Of a DNA stretch of 64,000 bases, positions 45,201 to 56,311 are shown in pieces; position 1 is the stretch's first letter, and each line of letters opens with the position of its first letter. The notes beneath the pieces are model-generated. The model worked only from the letters and a program-made list of their open reading frames with translations. It did not search any database and was not told where the DNA came from. The stretch lies in NCBI RefSeq assembly GCF_024166365.1, contig NC_064839.1, positions 32,996,378 through 33,060,377 of the forward strand, written 5' to 3'. The position numbers and the translations under genes are program-made. This DNA is from Elephas maximus indicus (Eukaryota > Chordata > Mammalia > Proboscidea > Elephantidae).

Positions 45201-48200
45201 TGATAAAAACTCTCAGTAAATAGGAATAGAAGGGAAGTTCCTCAACATAATAAAAGGCATTTATACAAAGCCAACAGCCAACATCATCCTAAATGGAGAG
45301 GGTCTGAAAGCATTCCCCTTGAGAACAGGAACCAGACAAGGATGCCCTTTATCACCACTCTTATTCAACATTGTGCTGGGGAGCCAGACAAGGATGCCCT
45401 TTATTACCACTCTTATTCAACATTGTGCTGGAGGTCCTAGCCAGAACAATTAGGCTAGAAAAATAAATAAAGGGCATCCAAATTGGTAAGGAAGAAGTAA
45501 AAGTATCTCTATGTAAGATGATATGATCTTATACACAAAAATCCCAAAGAAACCACAAGAAAACTGCTAGAACAATAAAACATTTCAGCCAAGTATCAGG
45601 ATACAAGATAAACATAAAAAATCAGTTGGATTTCTCTACACCAACAAAGAGAACATCAAAGAGGAAATCACCAAATCAGTACCATTTACAATAGCCCCCA
45701 AGAAGATAAAATACTTAAGAATAAATCTAACCAGAGACGTGAAAGACCTACACAAAGAAAACTACAAGACACTACTGCAAGAAACCAAAAGAGATTTACA
45801 TAAGTGGAAAAACATACCTTGCTCATGGACAGGAGACTCCACATTGTGGAATGTCAGTTCTACCCAAAGCAATCTACAGATACAATGCAATCCCAATCCA
45901 AATTCCAACAACATTTTTTAATGAGATGGAGAAACAAATCACCAACTTCATATGGAAGGGGAAGAGGCCCTGGATAAGTAAAGCATTACTGAAGAAGAAC
46001 AACAAAGTGGGAGGCTTCACACTACCTGATTTTAGAACCTATTATGCTGCCACAGTAGTCAAAACAGCCTGGTACTGGTACAACGACAGATACACAGACC
46101 AATGGAACAGAATTGAGAATACAAACATAAATTCATCCACCTATGAGCAGCTGATATTTGACAAAGGCCCAAAGTCCATTAAATGGGGAAAAGACAGTCT
46201 CTTTAAAAAATGGTGCAGGCATAACTGGATATCCATCCTCAAAAAAATGAAACAAGACTCATACCTCTTGTATGGGTAACTAACTTATACAAGAGTTACA
46301 TACATTAACAAAAGCTAACTCAAAGTGGATCAAAGACCTAAATGTAAAATGTAAAACGACAGAAGATCATGGAAGAAAAAATAGGGACAATGCTGGGAGC
46401 CCTAATATATGGCATAAACAGAAAACAAAACATAATTAACAGTGCACAAACACCAGAAGAGAAGCTAGATAACAGGGAGTTCCTAAAAATCAAAAACTTA
46501 TGCTCTTCAAAACACTTCACAAAAACGGTGAGAAGACAACCTATAGACTGGAAAAAATTTTTGCTACGACATATCCAATCAGGGCCTAATCTCTAAAATC
46601 TACAAGATACTGCAAAACTTCAACCACAAAAAGACAACCCAATTAGAAAATGGGCAAAGGATATGAACAGGCACTTCACCAAAGAAAACATTCAAGCGGC
46701 TAACAGATACATGAGGAAATGCTCTTGATCATTAGCCATTAGAGAAATGCAAATCGAAACTACAATGAGATACCATCTCACCCCAATTAGGCTAGCATTA
46801 ATCCAAAAAATACAAAATAAAAAATGTTGGAGAGGTTGTGGAGAGACTGGAACACATACACTGCTGGTGGCAATCTAAAATGGTACAACCACTTTGGAAA
46901 TCGATTTGGTGCTTCCTTAAAAAGCCAGAAATAGAAGTACCATATGATTCATCAATTCCATTCCTTGGAATATACCCTAGAGAAATAAGAGCCGTCACAC
47001 AAATAGATATATGCACACCCATGTTCATCGCAGCACTGTTCATGATAGCAAAAAGATGGAAACAACCTAGGTGCCCATCAATGGACAAATGGATAAACAA
47101 ATTATGGTATATTCACACAATAGAAAACTACACAACTGTAAAGAACAACGATGAATCCGCGAAACATCTCATAACATGGATGAATCTGGAAGGCATTATT
47201 CTGAGTGAAATTAGTCAGTTGCAAAAGGACAAATATTGTATGAGACCACTATTATAAGAACTCAAAAAAAGGTTTAAACACAGAAGAAAATATTCTTTGA
47301 TGACTATGAGGGTGGGGAGGGAGAAAGAGGGGTATTCACTAACTAGATAGTAGTAGACAAGAACTATATTTTTATCTTAGGTGAATGGAAGGAAAACGCA
47401 CAATACAGGGGAAGTCAGCACCACTGGACTAAACCAAAAGCTAAGAAGTTTCCTGAATACAACCAAACACTTCGAGGGACAGTGTAGCAGGGCTGGGGGT
47501 CTGGGGACCATGGTTTCAGGGGACATCCAGGTCAATTGCCATAACAAAGTTAATTAAGAAAATGTTCTGCATCCCACTTTGGTGAGTGGTGTCTGGGGTC
47601 TTAAAAGCTAGCAAGCGGCCATCTAAGTTGCATCAATTGGTCCCAACCTACCTGGAGTGAAGGAGAATGAAGAACACCAAAGACACAAGGAAAATATTAG
47701 CCCAAGAGACAAAAGGGGCCACATAAACTGGAGACTCCATCAGCCTGAGACCAGAAGAACTAGATGGGCCCAGCTACCACCAATAACTGCTAGGGAATAC
47801 AACAGAAAGCCTCTGACAGACTGGGAGAAAAGTGTGGTGCAGAACTCAAATTCTGGTAAAAAGACCAGACTTAATGGTCTGACTGAGACTGGAGGAACCC
47901 CAGAAGACATGGCCCCTAGACCATTGCCGAAACCAACTCTTCAAAGACTAGACTGGACTAAACCCAAAAAAACCACTGCCGTCAAGTTGATTCCTACTCA
48001 TAGCGACCCTATAGGACAGAGTAGAACTGCTCCGTAGAGACTGGACTATAAGATGTAAAATGACACTCAGGAAGAGTGTGCTTCTTAGTTCAAGTAGATA
48101 CAAGGAACTAAATGCACAGCTCATCTCCGGAGACGAGAGGAGAAGACAGAAAGGGACAGGAACTGGTTGAATGGACACAGGAAATCTAGGGTGGAAAGGA

Positions 48201-48293
48201 GGAATGTGCAGTCACATTCTGGGTCACATAACAGTGTGTGCATGAATTTTTGTATGAGAAACTAACTTGGCCTGTAAACTTTCATCTAAAGTG

Positions 48294-48333
<40 letters not shown>

Positions 48334-51300
48334 AAAAGAACCCACTGCTGTTGAGGCGATTCTGACTCATAGCAACCCTGTAGGACAGAGAAGAACTGCC
48401 CCATAGGATTTCCAAGGCTGTAATCTTTACAGAAGCTAACTGCCACATTGTTCTCCCACAGAGCAGCTAGTGGGTTTGAACTAGTGGGTTCGAACTGCTT
48501 ACCTTTTGGTTAGCAGCTCAGCACTGAACCACCGTGCCACCAAGGCTCCTAAGGAAAGTATACATCGTAATTATTGTCTTCTGAATAACCCATATTGCTA
48601 ATACTTATACATTGTAACAAATACTATCCCACATGGTCAGATGTTTTTGCCAATAGAAAGCGATTTTTAAGAAAATGAATATAATAAACTATATTTTAAA
48701 CTAAAACTCTATAGATGTGATGATTCAAAAATACCAGCAGCTCCTTTACATTGATAAATAAGAGGCTTTAGAAGGTTCCACTTCAAGTAAGATTAATGAA
48801 AAACAACAGTTCTGTTGATTTCCAATCAGGCTTTGCCACGTGTTCAGCCAGCTCCTGGTGTGAGGGAAACCAATGAAACAAATAGTAAATATTTCCTTTT
48901 TTCCTAATATTCAGTGAGTTTTAAAAATAAGCATTCACCATTAAAATATCTCTTTCCTTCCAACTTATAATTCTACACAATTTTGTGTATCTCAGAGAAC
49001 TGGGGAGAACAATGGGGGAAATAATAGTCAAGCAACCACCCTATTTCTCATTTTAGTCAGAGGAGGCTACTTGAGTCAATGGGATATTTAGTGGAGGAAA
49101 GAAAAGGATGATCAGTAAGGACAACTAATGGGCCACATTTATGAGGAAACCCAGAGTCTTATATGTGGCAAGGCTCAGCTGCAATTGTACCCCAGTCATC
49201 AGGTAGAACATAGCTCTCTCTCTGTCCAGATGAGGCCAACAAGAGGGTCTGTGCCCAAGGCCAAAGGAGGGAGGTGGGTCAGAAAGGAGGCCTTGGGAAC
49301 TCAAGTCAGATTGCTAAGGGGCATATCTTCTTACTGGCTGAGCAACCCTGGGCCTGCTGCTTACCCATCTGTAAAGTGGAAAGAATGAGAATTTGTTGTG
49401 AGAATCAAATGAGATGGCACAGTGCATGACCCATAGTAAATGCTCAAGAAACATGAGCTTTAGTAGAAATGTTAGGTACCAGGCAAATCTTAACTCCAAA
49501 GGACAGTTCCAGAGAGCAGTTCCTTGGCAGTGAGGACCAGAGTAAACTATAATGTCTAGTAATCCAAGAAGGAGACAGCCAGCTCAAGATTAGCTAAGTC
49601 TGGTCTGTGTTTGGCTTATGATTATTATCATTATTAATGTGCCTTTATTGAAATTATCAATGATCTATGACCACAGCTAATGAATTTCAATTTTTAAAAG
49701 TTTACATTCTGCTTCTTAATTGTAAGAGTTCTTGTTCACATCTTTCAATATCTTGGTTTACACAATCCTCAGGCTTCCTGTACAAGCTTCCTGTATAGTT
49801 GCAACCTGCTGCTGTACCTACCCAGTCGACCTTGCCCCTGCCCGCAGAACCCATCTGGGACTCACTGCCAATGCCTACCAGCCCTGCTCCATGTCCCCCT
49901 TCCACTCTTACCTACCAGACACCTAAACAATAGACATTAATGCCCTTGCAAGAGGCAAGTTGCATTCCACAGTAGGGTTCCTTGCTCACCAGCCTCAACA
50001 GGAAGTATACCTGGTGTTTGCACAAAGTTTATTAGCTGTGCGTATTTTGAGAGTATATATCGTGAAGCTGTATTCTGATGCACTCTTAACTACCCAGCAG
50101 ATGGCCAGGCACCTTATCAGATGCTTTTGGATCCATTATGCCATTTAATCCTAAACCAATCACGGTCCCCATGTTAAAAATTAGCAAGTTGGCACAAAAG
50201 GGTGATAACCCATGCCCCAGGCCACACATCTACGAGTTGACAGAGCAAAAGAGGTAATCAACAAAAAACACTCTCACCTTATTTGCACCATGCCATTTTG
50301 ACCCTCCATGAACCCGTTTTACAAAAAATGCCAAAAATGGATGCTGTACTCACAGCCTATTCAGGTGTTCCTAATAGGAGTCCCTGGGTGGCACAAACAC
50401 TTAAGTACTCAGCTGCTAACCAAAAAACTGGAGGTTTGAGTCCACCCAGAGGCACCTGGGAAGGCCTGGTGATCTACTCCAAAAAAATCAGCTATTGAAA
50501 ACCCTACAGAGCATAATTCTACTCTGACACACATGGAGTCACCATGAGTTGGAATTGACTTGATGGCAACTGGTTTAATATGGGAGGCAATAGTGAGTTG
50601 AGTTCTGACTCCACTCCGTAGCAGTTATTCAATCTTAGGCAACTTCACAAACCTCTCTAAGCCTCCATTTCATCCTCTGTAAAATGAAGATAACAGCAAT
50701 ACTGAGTTTGAAGGATATTGTCAGCTATGCCTGGTGCAGTGAAGAGTACCCCCTGTTGTTGTTAGGTGCCGTTGAGCCGGTTCCAACTCATGGCGACCCT
50801 ATGTACAAAAGAAAGAAACACTGTCCTGTCCTGTGCCATCCTCACAATCATTAGTATGTTTGAATCCATTATAGCCACTGTATCAATTCATCTCATTGAG
50901 GGTCTTCCTCTTTTTTGATGACCCTCTACTTTATACGGGTTTTTTTTTTCTACTTTATCAAGCATGATGTCCTTCTCCAGGGACTGGTCCTACCTGATAA
51001 TACATCCAAAGTATGTGAAACAAAGTCTCACCATCCATTTGTTGAAACATCCCAATTGGTATTCCATCAATTCCTGGAGACTTGTTTTTCACCAATGGCT
51101 TCAGTGTAGCTTGGACTTCTTCCCTCAATATTATCGGTTCTTAATCATATGCTACCTTCCAAAATGGTTGAATGTCAACCTGCTGTTTTGGGTACAGTGA
51201 CTGTATGTATTCCTTCCACCTTCTTTTGATGCTTCCTGCATTGTTCAATATTTTGCCTATAGAATCCTTCAATATTGCAACTTGAGGTTTGAATTTTTTC

Positions 51301-54300
51301 TTCAGTTCTTTCAGGGTGAGAAATGCCAAGCATGTTCTTCCCTTCTGGTTTTCTAAAGTCAGGTCTTTTCTATTTCATTATAAAATACTTACCTTTGTTT
51401 TCTCCAGCCACCCTTTTAAATCTGTTCAGCTCTTTTATTTCATCATTTCTTCCATTCATTCTCTATGTTTAAGAGCAAGTTTCAGAGTCTCTTCTGGCAT
51501 CTAGTTCTGTCTTTTCTATCTTTCTTGTCTTTTTAATGACCTTTTGCTTTCTTCATGTTTGATGTCCTAGATATCATCCCAGAACTTGTCTGGTCTTCGG
51601 TCATTTGTGTTCAATATGTCAAATCTATTCTTGAAATGGTCTCTAAATTCAGGTGGAATATACTCAAGGTTGTATTTTGGCTCTCGTGTACTGATTTTCA
51701 TTTTCTTCAGCTTCAACTTGAGCTTGTATATGAGCAATTGATGGTCTGTTCCACAGTCGGCTCATGGCCTTGTTTTGACTAATGATATTGAACTTCTGCA
51801 TTGTCTTTTTCCACAGATGTAGTCAATTTGATCCCTGTGTATTCTGTCTGGAGAGGTCCACCATTTATGTTGTTGAATAAATGTATTTCTAACAAATAGG
51901 TCATTGGTCTTACAATATTCTATCATGCAATCTCCAGCGTCGTTTCTATCACCAAGGCCATATTTTACAACTATTGATCCTTCTTCTTTGTTTCCAACTT
52001 TCATATTCCAATCACCAGTAATTATCAATGCATCTTGATAGCACGTTTGATCAATTTCAGACTGCAGAAGTCGGCAAAAATCTTCAATTTCTTCATCTTC
52101 GGCAGCAATTATTATCATATACACTGGGTAGCAGAGCTCCTTGATGTCTTTCGGCTAGTGCACCAGACTGGGTGCCACTACCAAGTCAGGCCATCATGAC
52201 TTAAAGACTTAAAATGGTCAGATGAGGTATCTTATTGTGGTTACATAACCCTGGGCTTTTGACCCACCTAACACATGAAAAAAAAAAAATTTTTTTTTTT
52301 TTAACGCATGACTCCATCTCCTGCATTATTGCTCTGCTACCAAAGCCCACCGTCTGCTTATTCTCAGAAGGATTCCTCCACCAACTCATCCTCACCCTTC
52401 ATTTCAGCACATAAAGAAGCAGGTTGGGCTGGCAGCTAAAGAACCAGTGCTGAAAATCCAAAATGAAGGACACAAAACAGCCTTTAGATGTCAGGAGGAA
52501 CTCAACTCTAGCCATGTCTCAGGGAAGAGCAAAGGTCAACAGCACAGCCAAGCACACTAAAATGTCAAGCCCGAGCCTCTGATGGGTTTGTGCATTCTTG
52601 GGATGTGCAAAACCATAGCAAAGTGTGTGACCTAACTTCCAGAGCATTGGTTTTACCTGCAGATTTGGGAGTGGAATTAAATCGGTAACTAAAGTGCTAA
52701 TCTAAAATTTTATTCTTATATAAAAACAAATGTGTTATGAAATAGAAAGCAGAATTTACATTAACTTAAAATGCAAAACCTGGAAAAAATCATATTACGG
52801 AGGGCCTTTTTAGACTAGGCCCCTAGACCTCCACGTATTTTTATGCTCATGTTCTTCTGCCCTTTAAGAAAAGTCTGCTGGACAAGTTTGAAAAACAGTG
52901 CTGTCAGTTTTTGTTTTGGTTTGGGTTTTTTTATATAATGAAGTTAAACCCATTTCTGCAGACAAACTCCTCTTCAAGGCCTTGAAATCACATAAACTCA
53001 TGTCTCTGAAGGATGTAAGAATTATGCCTCTCAGGGTTCCTCTAAATCAAAGGGAATGTTTTTAAAAAGATACCCATTCTTTTACGGGTAATTGACCAAT
53101 TTAAATATTTTATGAATTCCATTTTCATGCAAAGTTGACAATTTTCAATTCTGTATTACAGGATCTTATCAACAGTATCATTACGGCTGTGTTCCTTTTC
53201 ATAGTTGCCATCTTGGCGATGCAAGAAAAGAACAGAAGGAAGTTGTTCTATACTGGAGGGGTAAGTAGAGGCCTTCATGACTCCATTTAAGATCAGGATC
53301 CCAAGGCTCTTTGAAAAGGAAACATGGCAGGCCATTGTTATTTTATTTCTAGAACAAAATCCCCACCACCACTCCATCTCTCCCTTGCACCGACTTCCTC
53401 AGATGTGAAGTTGCACAAGCGAAGATCTTGAAAATCGTCATTCTAATACTCATTCTCCAAACAGGTGTAGAAACAAGAGTCTGTTAAACCCCTTTTGAGA
53501 GTCGTACATACTCATTTCTGAAATGTTGGAGCAAAATGTTCTTGTTTATAAATTTGGGCTTTGATTTTTTTCTGGACTAGGGAATTTTATTTTAAAGGCA
53601 GATGAAAAGAGTGCATTGTAAAGGAAAACAAGTGCATTGTCAAAACTGAGTAGCCTAGCCTATTCAAGAAGGAAGGGGAGGAAGGAAGCTATACAAGTTG
53701 AAGTGGCCAGTATATGCCTCACACCAGACTGGGCACATCATGACACTCTTTACAACTCTCATTTTTACAGGTATGGGAACTAAGGTTAAATGCCTTGCCC
53801 TGGGCCACAAGGTTGGGACAAACTGGAACTCAAACCCTCATCATATGGAGGAGCACAAGAAATGGCAGATTAAATGCTTGGAAGATGGGGGGAAGGGGTG
53901 GCAGGGCTAAACAATGGGGACAGAAATTAATCAAGGCAAAAGGTTTAAATTCTATGAATTCATTCCATAATCAGTAAATATTTGTCAATCCCATGGGACT
54001 GTGCCAGCCCTGATCGCCATGCTGGGGAATGAGTCCCTTGCCTAGGGGAGCTCACAGATTAGCTAGGGCAAGACCTACCTAGGAAAAGTTCATTAAGCAG
54101 CCAGAGACTAAGTGACCATAAGAGAAACATCCAAGCCAGTCAGGCGCAGCCGAGCACCAGGAGTCTCGAATGCTGTGGGCTGCTGGTCCCCAAAGGAAGC
54201 TAGCTCAGCTCTCCAGCCTTCTCCTGCCTGCCGGAGGCTCCCATCCCCTGTCTCTATCAACTCTTACCTGGATGGCAGCAGTTTCCCAGCTCCCCTCCCC

Positions 54301-55693
54301 CTCCCCATCTCCTGCCCTGTACCCTCAGGTCCCTGCCTCCATTCGCTTCATGGCCACTGAAACTGGGCTTTCTGAGCCTCGCACCTGACCTCAGCCCTCA
54401 GCCTCATCACCATCCTTTGGGGAGAGTTCCATAGCTCATGCCTCTCCAGCCTCAACTCTGCCCCCTCCTTCACTGGCTCCAGGGGTCTTTGCCACACCAA
54501 ATTCCTACCCCCCTCCCATGCCTCGAGCTCTCCTCTTCCCAGTCACTGCCCTTGGAAACTCCTGCCTGCTCTTTCAAACATAGCCCAAGAGTTCTTTCCT
54601 CTGAGAAGGCTTCTCAGGACACATCCTGACCTGAGCCGTTATGGCCAGTGCCCTTCCCTGGTCCTTTCCTGGTGCCTCAGCATCCAGTGAGGCCACTACT
54701 GGTGGCAAGACTCACCATTCCTCAAATCCCCTCTCTCTGCCTCTGGTAAAGGCAGAATGGGCCTGCAGCAGCTGGCAAGGCAGACACCAGGCGGGAGAGG
54801 GGGGTCAGAGGCAGTGGTGTCACTAGGGTTGGTGTCACTCACTGTGGTAACTCATGGTGTCACCCCCACCCCTGGCCATGGACCTCCTCGGTACCAACTT
54901 TGTACTAATGTTACTGGTAAACTGTAATTCCCGCCTATCACTCCTTCTTTTCCTTTAATTACTATTTCAGTCTCAAAAATGTTATTGATAGAGGTTCACA
55001 AATGCTGATTAACACAATATTGTAGCTAAAACATAAAAAAATTTGACAAAATCAGCAACTATAAAAAAACAGAAGCAAAAAATTAGCATCACATGCTTCT
55101 AGCAGGTGCAGAGGAAACCACGTGATTCTAAGCATCATTGTAATTGGATAATAATGACAGCTCTGACCAGAGCGCATTAACCAAAAAAAACATTGGTTCA
55201 AAAAGTAAATTAGCCTAGAGTTTTAGCCTTGTAGGTATATTGATACATGTAAGCGGGGTTTACAAAACATGTTTTGCTGATATAACTATAGGGATAGTTC
55301 TAGAGATAGTCATTTTGGTGTCACCCCCTACGACAGTGTCAGCCAGTGTGGTCTGCACCCCCCCAACCCCCTGGTGACATCATGACACTCTTTACTGGTC
55401 AGAGGGGAAGAAAAGGACCTTGCGGCTCCTCCCCGGGATAGGGACAAGAGAGTATTGCTGTGGGCTGCACAATAACCCCACCTTTCCTTCCCCTATGGTC
55501 TTGTGCTGGACAGTCCCTGTGTCTCGCAGCAGCAATCGTGTGTCTCCTCGACGCGTTTGTGGTCACCAAGAAGATGAGGTCAGCTATGAAATCACTCCTG
55601 CAAATCAAAGTGCTAAAAAAGCCGGCGCCTGAGCCAGGACACTCGCAGATGCACCTGTCTTCCTCCAGTCACTTCAACCCCACCAACTACTGA
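38553..55693 (+). CDS. CMTM1: CKLF-like MARVEL transmembrane protein 1 (CMTM1), four exons, 304 aa
   Basis: Testis-enriched MARVEL membrane protein in human; exact role unsettled. Exons of 477, 159, 99 and 180 bp join at phase-0 introns. The 159-residue N-terminal exon is Ser/Arg/Pro-rich with an imperfect SVRSSGS-type repeat, then a basic block ending [26 protein letters not shown] part: [48 protein letters not shown], then [20 protein letters not shown] and a tail ending FNPTNY. Exons 2-4 match human CMTM1 closely ([36 protein letters not shown], from memory), while the N-terminus and C-tail are much diverged. The start has an excellent context (CCACCATGG) and is the first ATG of the frame. 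The 10.8 kb second intron is swollen by L1, RTE and SINE insertions. Confidence 0.94.
39142..39207 (+). repeat. (TTA)n microsatellite
   Basis: About 22 uninterrupted TTA units, starting 112 bases after the CMTM1 exon 1 donor. Confidence 0.95.
39674..39822 (-). repeat. AfroSINE
   Basis: CTGTTGCCATCGAGTTGGTT to CTCTTAACCACTGCACCAG. Confidence 0.9.
40097..40283 (+). repeat. AfroSINE, long subtype
   Basis: AGGAGCCTTAGTGGCACAAT to CAGAATTAATGGCACCTAA. Confidence 0.85.
40500..41880 (+). repeat. Old L1 ORF2 remnant
   Basis: A-rich, with L1 reverse-transcriptase landmarks such as TCAATGCTATTATTCAACAT, GATATGATTGTATATTTAAA and TTAAATGTAATCCCAATTAA in order; much decayed. In CMTM1 intron 1. Confidence 0.7.
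42197..42355 (+). CDS. CMTM1: CMTM1 coding exon 2 (first MARVEL segments)
   Basis: 159 bp, 53 codons, from [19 protein letters not shown] to LTYLHWPLL-type end (MTYLHWPLL here); acceptor TTTATTGCAG, donor GTAAGT. Confidence 0.97.
42356..44429. other. CMTM1 intron 2, first part
   Basis: Mostly unassigned sequence. A weak MIR-like core lies at 43060-43145 (TAGCCATGTGACCTTTTCC...GATGGGGAAACCGAG). Confidence 0.4.
44430..44625 (+). repeat. AfroSINE, long subtype
   Basis: TAGTAGTGCAAGCAATTAAG, CAGCGGCTCCACAGGAG, CCATAAAGATTATAGCCTAG, tail AACTTGAAGACATCTAAC. Confidence 0.85.
44657..44815 (-). repeat. AfroSINE
   Basis: AGAAACCCATTGGTGTCAAG to ATGCCACCAGGGTTTCC, short subtype, head-to-tail opposite to the preceding SINE. 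Confidence 0.9.
47961..48037 (-). repeat. AfroSINE fragment inserted in the L1 3' UTR
   Basis: ACCACTGCCGTCAAGTTGAT to GTAGAACTGCTCCGT; AGACTGGACTA is identical at 47950-47960 and 48038-48048. Confidence 0.92.
48292..48330 (+). repeat. (CA)n microsatellite at L1 3' end
   Basis: GCGCGC followed by about 16 CA units, in the place of the L1 tail. Confidence 0.9.
48340..48552 (-). repeat. AfroSINE, long subtype (host of the L1 insertion)
   Basis: ACCCACTGCTGTTGAGGCGA to GTGCCACCAAGGCTCC. Its 3' tail side carries the L1 target site. Confidence 0.85.
49360..49455 (+). repeat. MIR SINE
   Basis: CCCATCTGTAAAGTGGAAAG...GAATCAAATGAGATGGCAC. The surrounding 48560-50100 is otherwise unassigned. Confidence 0.7.
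50110..50245 (-). repeat. MIR SINE
   Basis: ATGCCATTTAATCCTAAACC...GCCCCAGGCCACACATCTAC, MIR on minus. Confidence 0.5.
50380..50573 (+). repeat. AfroSINE, long subtype
   Basis: GGAGTCCCTGGGTGGCACAA to TTGACTTGATGGCAACTGG. Confidence 0.9.
50585..50745 (+). repeat. MIR SINE
   Basis: CAATCTTAGGCAACTTCACA...CATCCTCTGTAAAATGAAG is a MIR core. Confidence 0.75.
50755..52130 (-). repeat. RTE (BovB-like) LINE, truncated and internally deleted
   Basis: The 3' end is at the low coordinate (GTTGTTGTTAGGTGCCGTTG). Minus translation gives [20 protein letters not shown] and [20 protein letters not shown] of the endonuclease near 51980. The reverse-transcriptase middle is largely missing: sequence jumps from the 3' UTR to an upstream part near 51035. 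In CMTM1 intron 2. Confidence 0.85.
52131..53161. other. CMTM1 intron 2, end; nothing recognised
   Basis: AT-rich unique-looking sequence with an A/T homopolymer pair at 52278-52303. Confidence 0.4.
53162..53260 (+). CDS. CMTM1: CMTM1 coding exon 3
   Basis: 99 bp, [20 protein letters not shown] then [13 protein letters not shown]; acceptor TGTATTACAG, donor GTAAGT. Confidence 0.97.
53720..53860 (-). repeat. MIR SINE
   Basis: GGTATGGGAACTAAGGTTAA...GGGACAAACTGGAACTCAAA, MIR on minus. Confidence 0.65.
54200..54690 (+). repeat. L2 LINE fragment
   Basis: TCTTACCTGGATGGCAGCAG, CTGGCTCCAGGGGTCTTTGC and CTGAGAAGGCTTCTCAGG are L2 3'-region marks. Confidence 0.5.
54812..55397. mobile_element. hAT-superfamily non-autonomous DNA transposon with perfect 8-bp target duplication
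   Basis: Starts CAGTGGTGTCACTAGGG; the reverse complement of its end starts CAGTAAAGAGTGTCATGATG and continues TCACCAGGG, so the ends are imperfect inverted repeats. GTCAGAGG is identical at 54804-54811 and 55398-55405, the 8-bp duplication typical of hAT. It is 586 bp with an AT-rich inside and no transposase. It ends 116 bases before CMTM1 exon 4. Confidence 0.88.
55514..55693 (+). CDS. CMTM1: CMTM1 coding exon 4 and stop
   Basis: 180 bp including [23 protein letters not shown] is the fourth membrane segment; the Ser/His-rich tail ends HFNPTNY and has little in common with the human tail. Acceptor GTGCTGGACAG. Confidence 0.93.
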   Translation, partial: SLCLAAAIVCLLDAFVVTKKMRSAMKSLLQIKVLKKPAPEPGHSQMHLSSSSHFNPTNY

Positions 55694-55839
55694 GCTTGGA
55701 TGCTTTTACCCATTCTGGCCCACTTGTGACCATAAAGTCGGGGCTGCTAAGTCGGGAACACTCCTGCTTCCTCATGTTGCCTTGTGTAAAGGTCGCGTTG
55801 CATTTTCATGAATGTGGTGCTGAGCCAGCTGGTTGCACG

Positions 55840-56311
55840 GCGCTGCTGCCCCAGGAGGCCCGGCGAGGGTCACGACCCCGGGTTTCTGCTGCCAACCGGA
55901 CCCGACCCGGAATGAGAACGGCGGCTACAGCCTTAGGGCACCCGGCGAGGCTCCACCAGGCCAGGAAGGGGAGCTTGGCGTGGAACTAGCACCAGCGTGG
56001 CGGGCACAGAGGGGGGACCCGGAGGGAGCCTCCGCGTGGATGGTGGTGGGCCTGGAGGCTTATGGGTTAATAAGAACTGCGCTGCACCGCGCGCTGAGAT
56101 GGAGCGGGACCCCAAGCGGAGGTGGGACCCACGCGTTGAGCCAGCACGCGCCGAGACAGCTCAAGCGTTGGCCTTCCCTGGGCCCGGCCGTTGGCTGAGC
56201 ACCGCCTCTGAGCAGGTCGGTGGGCACCAGGCTCTCTCACAGATCAGGCCTGTCAGGGGACATCGGGAGAGGTTGCACAGCCCCTGAAAACCTAAGGACT
56301 CGGAAGTGAAT
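55840..56311 (+). promoter_or_regulatory. CpG-rich CMTM2 promoter and 5' UTR
   Basis: CpG-rich sequence between the CMTM1 stop and the CMTM2 ATG. The same 618-bp gap must also hold the CMTM1 3' end; no clear poly(A) signal is seen in it. Confidence 0.6.

Larger units (their letters stand above)
44853..48339 (+). repeat. L1 LINE, 5'-truncated (ORF2 from RT domain, 3' UTR, simple tail)
   Basis: Starts inside the ORF2 reverse-transcriptase domain ([20 protein letters not shown]-type sequence, then [13 protein letters not shown]-like [20 protein letters not shown] and [20 protein letters not shown]). It continues to the ORF2 C-terminus ([16 protein letters not shown] near 47257), then the 3' UTR with the TTTGGTGAGTGGTGTCTGGG and CGGCCATCTAAG marks shared by the fragments at 3610 and 12826, and ends in a CA-repeat tail. 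Several frame breaks and a 52-bp tandem duplication at about 45332-45435 make it inactive. ACCCACTGC at 44844-44852 and 48340-48348 flanks it. In CMTM1 intron 2. Confidence 0.92.

Noticed and set aside
45331-45436. CRISPR-like direct repeat
   Set aside because: Two adjacent copies in a LINE of a mammalian genome; a simple tandem duplication.
54120-54830. Possible extra CMTM1 exon in pyrimidine-rich sequence
   Set aside because: Reads as L2-like repeat; no MARVEL-like peptide and no paired splice sites.
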